A DNA stretch of 5,309 bases, taken from Comamonadaceae bacterium (lineage in GTDB: Bacteria; Pseudomonadota; Gammaproteobacteria; Burkholderiales; Burkholderiaceae_C). The notes beneath the pieces are model-generated. The model was not told the DNA's origin and did no database searches. It was given only the letters and a program-made list of their open reading frames with translations. Positions 1 to 4,428 of this stretch are shown here, one piece after another (the stretch's first letter is position 1; each line of letters begins with the position of its first letter). The translations under genes were made by a program, and so were the position numbers. The DNA is taken from the NCBI GenBank assembly GCA_947478935.1, contig CANJXV010000195.1:1-5309 (forward strand), written 5' to 3'.

Positions 1-22
1 CGCGCCATCAACTCCAAACCGC

Positions 23-499
23 GTGAGCTTTAGTCACTCCATTGATGCCGATGCGCAAAACCCCCGTTTTGAGTGGGTTTTGCGGCGTCATGCGCCCTTA
101 ACACCGGCCCAAATGTTGGTTTTCTTTGCATCCTTAAGTCTGGTTTCCTTGTGCATCGGTTTGTTCTTCTGGCTGCAAGGTGCGCTGTTGGTGCTGCCAT
201 TTGCAGCCCTGGAGACTTTGGCCGTTGGGATTTGTTTTTTGATTTTTTCTAGGCATGTGCTTGATCAGGAGCGCATCGTGGTGGACGGAACGCAGGTGGT
301 GGTGGAACACGAGGCGGCTGGCGTGCGCGAGCGGGCCCAGTTCCAGCGGCAATGGGTCAGGATCGAACCACTGGGCGGCGCGCATTCGCTGATCGCAGTG
401 TCAGCGCAGGGAAAGTCGATGCAGGTGGGGCGCTATGTGCGCCCCGAGCGGCGTGAGGCCCTAGCGAATGAATTGCGCCGCGCTGTTCGGCTGGGCTGA
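23..499 (+). CDS. DUF2244 family membrane protein (possibly 5'-truncated)
   Basis: A small integral membrane protein, 158 residues from the GTG at 23. The N-terminal part has the DUF2244-like stretch FEWVLRRHAPLTP (residues 16-28). Two hydrophobic segments follow, at about 31-50 and 53-75, then a soluble C-terminal half rich in beta-type residues and Arg (about 80-158) that ends in a basic helix. This layout fits DUF2244 (PF10003), whose biochemical role is unknown. In Burkholderiales such a gene is often found directly before the cytochrome oxidase operon, which suggests but does not prove a link to respiration. The start is uncertain: no Shine-Dalgarno sequence precedes the GTG, and the frame has no stop back to base 2, so the true start may lie left of the window. 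It ends in TGA, 54 bases before subunit II. The family call is from recognition only. Confidence 0.8.
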   Translation: MSFSHSIDADAQNPRFEWVLRRHAPLTPAQMLVFFASLSLVSLCIGLFFWLQGALLVLPFAALETLAVGICFLIFSRHVLDQERIVVDGTQVVVEHEAAGVRERAQFQRQWVRIEPLGGAHSLIAVSAQGKSMQVGRYVRPERREALANELRRAVRLG

Positions 500-526
500 T
501 GCGCTTTGTAAGCTCTGCGACATAGT

Positions 527-540
527 AATTTTGCAAATTT
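527..540. repeat. AT-rich imperfect palindrome upstream of coxB
   Basis: The sequence AATTTTGCAAATTT is symmetric around the central GC, with one mismatched pair (T529/T538). Its core TTTGCAAA (530-537) is a perfect 8-base palindrome. It ends just before the GAGG ribosome binding site of coxB, in the only AT-rich part of the gap between the DUF2244 gene and coxB. It could be a protein-binding site or a promoter element, but AT-rich palindromes of this size also arise by chance. No known regulator consensus was matched. Confidence 0.3.
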
Positions 541-541
541 T

Positions 542-545
542 GAGG
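542..545 (+). promoter_or_regulatory. Ribosome binding site that decides the coxB start
   Basis: GAGG lies 8 bases before the GTG at 554, a good spacing. It is only 2 bases before the in-frame TTG at 548, and 17 bases before the ATG at 563. Spacing therefore favours GTG 554 as the start of subunit II. The choice changes only a few residues of the signal peptide. Confidence 0.55.
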
Positions 546-553
546 TATTGAAA

Positions 554-1747
554 GTGAAAACGATGAAGAGCATTTGGAATAAATCAGCTTCACTGTTGGC
601 AGCAGCAGGCGTATGGCTTGGCACTGGGACTTTGAGCCCGGCCGCCGCTGTGAATGACCTGCCTGGCGGGCCGGCGGTACTTCAATTGAACCTACCGCCT
701 GCGGTGACCGCCATCGCACGCGAGCAGCAATGGCTGCACTGGTTCATGCTTATTCTTTGCACGGTGATTTTTGTGGCAGTGTTTGCGGTGATGTTTTATT
801 CCATCTGGAAACACCGCAAATCGCTGGGTCACAAGCCGGCCACTTTCCATGAGTCGGTTACCGTAGAAATTATCTGGACAGTTATCCCCTTCATCATCGT
901 GATTTTGATGGCTTTGCCTGCCACCAAAGTCGTAGTTGCGATGAAAGACACCAGCAACGCCGATGTGACTATCAAAGCCACCGGCATGCAATGGAAATGG
1001 GGCTATGACTACATTAAAGGCGAGGGCGAGGGCATTGGCTTTGTGTCCACCTTGGATGGTGAGCAGCGCGAAATGTCCAATAATGGCGGCCCGAAAAAAG
1101 GCGAAGTCGTTGACGACTATTTGTTTAAAGTGGACAACCCGCTGGTGGTGCCGGTGGATAAGAAAATCCGTATCATCACCACCGCCAATGACGTGATTCA
1201 TGCGTTTGCCGTGCCGGCCTTTGGTATCAAGCAAGATGCTATTCCAGGTTTTGTGCGCGACACCTGGTTCCGCGCCGAAAAAATCGGCGACTACCATGGT
1301 CAGTGCCAGGAACTGTGCGGTAAAGAGCACGCCTACATGCCGATCCATGTGAAAGTGGTTTCGGCGGAGGACTACAGCAAGTGGGTTGAGGGTGAGAAGA
1401 AAAAGATGGCTGCCTTGGCAGACGATCCCTCCAAAGTGTGGACCTTGGCTGAAATTACCCAGCGCGGTGAAAAAGTTTATGCCCAAAACTGCGTGGCATG
1501 CCACCAGACGCATGGCAAAGGCGGCGGCGCGATCAAGCCACTCGATGGCGCAGCCGTGGTGCTCGATGCCGATAAGGCTAAGCAAATTAAGGTTTTACTT
1601 AATGGTCAGAATAACGGCGCGATGCCTGCCTGGAAGGCCCTAAGTGACACCGATATCGCGGCAGTCATCAGCTATACCAAGAACCACTGGTCGAACCAGA
1701 CCGGTCAAGTGGTACAGCCTGCTGATGTAGCCGCATTGCGCAAATAA
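554..1747 (+). CDS. coxB: Cytochrome c oxidase subunit II with fused cytochrome c domain (caa3 type)
   Basis: The subunit (also called ctaC) receives electrons for the oxidase at the periplasmic face of the inner membrane; 397 residues from GTG 554. A signal peptide spans about residues 1-32, with likely cleavage after SPAAA. Two membrane helices follow, at about 63-85 and 103-124. The CuA domain has the aromatic motif MQWKWGYDY (145-153) and copper ligands H216, C251, E253, C255, H259 and M262 (CQELCGKEHAYM). A C-terminal class I cytochrome c domain holds CVACH (C313, C316, H317) and the likely axial Met M357 in GAMPAW. The fusion is why the protein is longer than a plain subunit II, and it defines a caa3-type oxidase. 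All ligands are intact. Between the aromatic motif and the rest of the CuA fold there is a charged, Gly-rich insertion (about 155-187), which I believe is common in betaproteobacterial homologues. The gene heads the oxidase gene cluster, 58 bases before ctaD. Alternative starts are TTG 548 and ATG 563. Confidence 0.97.
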   Translation: MKTMKSIWNKSASLLAAAGVWLGTGTLSPAAAVNDLPGGPAVLQLNLPPAVTAIAREQQWLHWFMLILCTVIFVAVFAVMFYSIWKHRKSLGHKPATFHESVTVEIIWTVIPFIIVILMALPATKVVVAMKDTSNADVTIKATGMQWKWGYDYIKGEGEGIGFVSTLDGEQREMSNNGGPKKGEVVDDYLFKVDNPLVVPVDKKIRIITTANDVIHAFAVPAFGIKQDAIPGFVRDTWFRAEKIGDYHGQCQELCGKEHAYMPIHVKVVSAEDYSKWVEGEKKKMAALADDPSKVWTLAEITQRGEKVYAQNCVACHQTHGKGGGAIKPLDGAAVVLDADKAKQIKVLLNGQNNGAMPAWKALSDTDIAAVISYTKNHWSNQTGQVVQPADVAALRK

Positions 1748-1765
1748 GTGCGTACCTACCAAGCG

Positions 1766-1784
1766 ATATTGATTTATATATTGA
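1766..1784. repeat. AT-rich direct repeat between coxB and ctaD
   Basis: The heptamer ATATTGA occurs at 1766-1772 and again at 1778-1784, 12 bases apart, inside an AT-rich tract of a 58-base gap. The tract includes TATATT (1777-1782), one base from the TATAAT -10 consensus. However, no -35-like hexamer sits 16-18 bases upstream, so a promoter is not supported. An AU-rich single-stranded mRNA segment of this kind could also be an RNase E cleavage site. Neither role can be decided from sequence. Confidence 0.25.
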
Positions 1785-1792
1785 AGTACTGA

Positions 1793-1798
1793 GAAGGA
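1793..1798 (+). promoter_or_regulatory. Strong ribosome binding site of ctaD
   Basis: GAAGGA lies 7 bases before the ATG at 1806. It is the best Shine-Dalgarno match in the window, fitting high translation of the catalytic subunit, and it confirms the ctaD start. Confidence 0.75.
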
Positions 1799-1805
1799 AA
1801 CCCGT

Positions 1806-3425
1806 ATGAGCGCAGTTTTAGACCACCACGATCACGCCCATGACGACCACCATGACCATGCGCCTACGGGTTGGCGGCGTTGGGTTTATGCGACCAACCA
1901 CAAAGACATCGGCACGCTGTATTTATTGTTCAGCTTCACGATGTTTATCGTGGGCGGTATTCTGGCTATGTTGATTCGCGCCGAGCTGTTCCAACCGGGT
2001 TTGCAATTTGTCAATCCTGAATTGTTTAACTCGCTGACCACGATGCACGGCTTGATCATGGTCTTTGGTGCCATCATGCCGGGCTTTGTGGGCTTTGCTA
2101 ATTGGATGATTCCGCTGCAAATCGGTGCCGCCGACATGGCCTTTGCGCGCATGAATAACTTCAGTTTCTGGCTGCTGATTCCCGCGGGTCTGATGCTGGT
2201 GGGCTCTTTCTGGATGCCCGGCGGCGCACCCGCTGCCGGTTGGACGCTATATGCGCCGCTGACCTTGCAGCAAGGTCCCAGTATGGATGCCGGTATTTTC
2301 GCTATGCATATCCTGGGCGCTTCCTCGATCATGGGCTCGATCAACATCATCGTCACCATTTTGAACATGCGCGCCCCTGGCATGACTTTGATGAAGATGC
2401 CGATGTTCGCCTGGACCTGGCTGATTACTGCTTATTTGCTGATTGCAGTGATGCCTGTGTTGGCTGGCGCCATCACCATGACGTTGACGGATCGACATTT
2501 CGGCACCACCTTCTTCAACCCCGCAGGCGGCGGTGACCCAGTGCTCTACCAGCATATTTTCTGGTTCTTCGGCCACCCCGAGGTCTACATCATGATTTTG
2601 CCTGCCTTCGGCATCATCAGCCAAATCGTTCCGGCCTTCGCCCGCAAGCGTTTATTTGGTTATACCTCCATGGTGTACGCCACTTCGTCCATCGCAATTT
2701 TGTCTTTCATCGTTTGGGCGCACCACATGTTCACCACCGGCATGCCGGTGACGGGGCAGCTCTTCTTTATGTACGCGACCATGCTGATTGCGGTGCCTAC
2801 CGCCGTGAAAGTGTTCAACTGGATTGCCACAATGTGGCAGGGCTCCATGACGTTTGAAACCCCGATGTTGTTTGCAGTTGGCTTCATCTTTGTGTTCACT
2901 ATGGGCGGCTTTACTGGCCTGATCCTGGCCATGGCACCGATTGACATTCAGTTGCAAGACACCTATTACGTGGTGGCCCATTTCCACTATGTGCTGGTAG
3001 CCGGTTCTTTGTACGCCATGTTCGCCGGTTACTACTATTGGTCGCCCAAGTGGACCGGTGTGATGTACAACGAAACACGCGGCAAGATCCATTTTTGGTG
3101 GTCGCTGATTGCGTTTAACGTGACATTCTTTCCCATGCACTTCCTGGGTCTGGCGGGTATGCCCCGTCGCTACGCCGATTACCCGATGCAGTTTGCCGAC
3201 TTCAATGCGCTTGCCTCAATTGGTGGTTTTGCCTTTGGCTTGGCACAGGTGTATTTCTTCTTCTTTGTGGTCTTGCCCACCATGCTTGGCCACGGTGAAA
3301 AAGCGCCACAGCGTCCCTGGGAAGCTGCGGAAGGCTTGGAGTGGGAAGTTCCTTCCCCCGCGCCTTTCCACACTTTTGAGACTCCCCCCAAGCTCAATGC
3401 GGCGGCCAACAAAATTCTTGCTTAA
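1806..3425 (+). CDS. ctaD: Cytochrome c oxidase subunit I (aa3/caa3 type)
   Basis: The catalytic subunit (coxA) reduces O2 to water at the haem a3-CuB centre and pumps protons; 539 residues, a normal length with about 12 membrane helices. Ligands visible are H81 and H394 for haem a, H392 for haem a3, and H257, H306 and H307 for CuB, with Y261 in GHPEVY placed for the His-Tyr cross-link. The D channel is present (N99, D110, E259), as is the K channel (T332, K335), so this is an A1-type enzyme. R58 matches the Arg near the haem a formyl group, and R454/R455 the pair at the haem propionates. The N-terminus carries seven His in twelve residues (7-18). Q384 stands where the mitochondrial enzyme has a Mg-ligand His, while the neighbouring acid D385 is kept. 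Start is ATG 1806, supported by GAAGGA. No frameshift or missing catalytic residue is seen. Confidence 0.99.
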   Translation: MSAVLDHHDHAHDDHHDHAPTGWRRWVYATNHKDIGTLYLLFSFTMFIVGGILAMLIRAELFQPGLQFVNPELFNSLTTMHGLIMVFGAIMPGFVGFANWMIPLQIGAADMAFARMNNFSFWLLIPAGLMLVGSFWMPGGAPAAGWTLYAPLTLQQGPSMDAGIFAMHILGASSIMGSINIIVTILNMRAPGMTLMKMPMFAWTWLITAYLLIAVMPVLAGAITMTLTDRHFGTTFFNPAGGGDPVLYQHIFWFFGHPEVYIMILPAFGIISQIVPAFARKRLFGYTSMVYATSSIAILSFIVWAHHMFTTGMPVTGQLFFMYATMLIAVPTAVKVFNWIATMWQGSMTFETPMLFAVGFIFVFTMGGFTGLILAMAPIDIQLQDTYYVVAHFHYVLVAGSLYAMFAGYYYWSPKWTGVMYNETRGKIHFWWSLIAFNVTFFPMHFLGLAGMPRRYADYPMQFADFNALASIGGFAFGLAQVYFFFFVVLPTMLGHGEKAPQRPWEAAEGLEWEVPSPAPFHTFETPPKLNAAANKILA

Positions 3426-3447
3426 CAGCTAACCATCAACTGACTTT

Positions 3448-3558
3448 ATGACGCCTGAACAGAAAAAAGCCAATATCCGTCTAGGCCTAAGCCTAGCGTC
3501 CGTGGCTGTGGTTTTTTTCATCGGCTTTATGGTCAAGATGGTTTTGTTGGGCCGCTGA
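3448..3558 (+). CDS. Cytochrome oxidase small assembly protein (36 aa, single-span)
   Basis: A 36-codon gene fits exactly between ctaD and ctaG. The start MTPEQKKANIRLGL is polar and basic. A hydrophobic segment then runs from about residue 12 to 34, interrupted by one Lys (K30), and the protein ends GR. The gene begins 22 bases after the ctaD stop and ends 7 bases before the ctaG ATG. Length, sequence style and position match the short proteins annotated in Burkholderiales as cytochrome oxidase small assembly protein. Their molecular role is, to my knowledge, not established; help in holding or maturing subunit I beside CtaG is an inference. The upstream in-frame stop at 3430 leaves ATG 3448 as the only standard start of this length. 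No clear Shine-Dalgarno sequence is present, so translation may be coupled to ctaD. Three CTA Leu codons (residues 12, 14 and 16) are unusual here. Confidence 0.82.
   Translation: MTPEQKKANIRLGLSLASVAVVFFIGFMVKMVLLGR
3481..3496. repeat. Inverted repeat inside the small assembly gene
   Basis: CTAGGC (3481-3486) and GCCTAG (3491-3496) are perfect inverted repeats around the 4-base loop CTAA, and could form a 6-bp hairpin in mRNA. The repeat coincides with three alternating CTA Leu codons, CTA GGC CTA AGC CTA. There is no T-run after it, so it is not a terminator. Confidence 0.5.
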
Positions 3559-3565
3559 GTTGCGC

Positions 3566-4156
3566 ATGAACCTGCGTTACCAAAATTCCACCATGCTGGG
3601 CAAACTGGCGGTGATCGTATTGGCCATGTTTGGCTTTGGGTACGCATTGGTGCCCATTTACAACGCGATTTGCCAAATGACCGGGGTGAACATTTTGGCC
3701 CTCGCCGAGTTGGCAGTGCCGGGTGAAAAGGCCCAATTGCCCGCCAACTCGCAGGTCGATACCAGCCGCACCATCACAGTGGAGTTTGACGCCAATAGCC
3801 GCGGGCCATGGCAGTTCAAGCCGGCGCAAAGCTCTTTGCAAGTGCATCCGGGCGAATTGATGACGGTGATGTACGAGTTCCAAAATACGCAGAACCGCCG
3901 CATGGCTGCGCAGGCTATTCCCAGTTATGCGCCGCAACAAGCGGCAGCGCATTTCAACAAACTGGAATGTTTTTGTTTCAACCAGTACACATTGGATGCC
4001 GGTGAGAAAAAGTCATGGCCAGTGGTGTTTGTGATCGACCCCAAGCTCTCTAAAGATGTGAGAACTATCACGTTGTCGTACACATTTTTTGAGGTGGGTG
4101 GCAAAGTGCCGCCTGCGCCGGTAGCTACGCTTGTGCCTAAGGTGGCGGGCTCATGA
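3566..4156 (+). CDS. ctaG: Cytochrome c oxidase assembly protein CtaG (Cox11), CuB chaperone
   Basis: A membrane-anchored periplasmic copper protein that delivers copper to the CuB site of subunit I; 196 residues from ATG 3566. A single N-terminal membrane anchor lies at about 11-32, followed by a beta-rich periplasmic domain. The Cox11 copper motif CFCF is present (C135, C137), together with the third conserved Cys near the membrane (C36, in AICQMTG). The C-terminal signature VVFVIDPK and TLSYTFFEV (about 153-177) is typical. Length is normal for the family. The start could in principle be the TTG at 3560, but ATG 3566 gives the usual short cytoplasmic tail MNLRYQN. The only ribosome-binding hint is TGAG (3556-3559), overlapping the stop of the preceding gene, so translation is probably coupled. 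The end overlaps the DUF2970 gene as ATGA. Confidence 0.96.
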   Translation: MNLRYQNSTMLGKLAVIVLAMFGFGYALVPIYNAICQMTGVNILALAELAVPGEKAQLPANSQVDTSRTITVEFDANSRGPWQFKPAQSSLQVHPGELMTVMYEFQNTQNRRMAAQAIPSYAPQQAAAHFNKLECFCFNQYTLDAGEKKSWPVVFVIDPKLSKDVRTITLSYTFFEVGGKVPPAPVATLVPKVAGS

Positions 4157-4371
4157 GTGAATCGAATACCGTCTCTGGTAACAATGCGCGTCCGTCTTTG
4201 TTGCGCAGTCTCAAAACCGTGGCCTGGTCATTTATTGGAATTCGCAGTCGTGCCGGCTTTGAGGAAGATGCTGCGAAGGTAAACCCGCTGCATGTCTTGC
4301 TGGCGGGCGTTATCACGGTATTGGTTTTGGTGGTCAGCCTGATCGGTTTGGCTACCTGGGTGGTTGGTTAA
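4153..4371 (+). CDS. DUF2970 family small membrane protein
   Basis: A 72-residue protein with a polar N-terminus, the conserved-looking stretch LKTVAWSFIGIRSRAGFEED (20-39), NPLHV (44-48), and one C-terminal membrane helix at about 48-71. This matches DUF2970 (PF11174), a proteobacterial family of unknown function commonly found in cox operons between ctaG and ctaE. Its ATG overlaps the ctaG stop (ATGA, 4 bases), which implies translational coupling. A purine-rich AAGGTGG (4139-4145) lies 7 bases upstream. The gene ends in tandem stops TAATAA (4369-4374). A role in oxidase assembly or stability is inferred from position only. No metal-binding Cys or catalytic motif is visible. Confidence 0.88.
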   Translation: MSESNTVSGNNARPSLLRSLKTVAWSFIGIRSRAGFEEDAAKVNPLHVLLAGVITVLVLVVSLIGLATWVVG

Positions 4372-4375
4372 TAAG

Positions 4376-4394
4376 CGCAGGCAATAGCACTGCG
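4376..4394 (+). other. Hairpin between the DUF2970 gene and ctaE
   Basis: CGCAG (4376-4380) pairs with CTGCG (4390-4394). The inner GC (4381-4382) can pair with GC (4387-4388) around the loop AATA, leaving A4389 bulged, so the stem is about 7 bp. It begins right after the tandem stop codons. No T-tract follows, so it is not a standard intrinsic terminator. It may protect upstream mRNA or tune subunit III expression; chance formation is also possible. Confidence 0.35.
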
Positions 4395-4419
4395 GTCTTC
4401 GAATCGTATTTGGAAAAAT

Positions 4420-4423
4420 GGAG
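4420..4423 (+). promoter_or_regulatory. Ribosome binding site of ctaE
   Basis: GGAG lies 5 bases before the ATG at 4429. It supports that start over the ATG at 4418, which opens only a four-codon frame. Confidence 0.6.
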
Positions 4424-4428
4424 CTGAA

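Noticed and set aside
506..528. A promoter made of TTGTAA (506-511) and TAGTAA (523-528) before coxB.
   Set aside because: The spacing is only 11 bases and the -10 match is 3 of 6, so it is not a credible sigma-70 promoter.
692..1585. A 297-codon open frame on the - strand, opposite coxB.
   Set aside because: It lies wholly within a gene with clear ligand motifs. Its predicted product is a low-complexity His- and Gly-rich mirror of coxB codons, with no recognisable domain.
1769..1785. An FNR-type site (TTGAT-N4-ATCAA) in the gap before ctaD.
   Set aside because: Only the left half-site TTGAT is present. The right half reads differently, so the dyad is missing.
3560..3565. TTG at 3560 as the ctaG start, two residues upstream of the ATG.
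   Set aside because: ATG at 3566 is the stronger initiator, and the family usually has a short N-terminal tail. Nothing in the spacing favours TTG.
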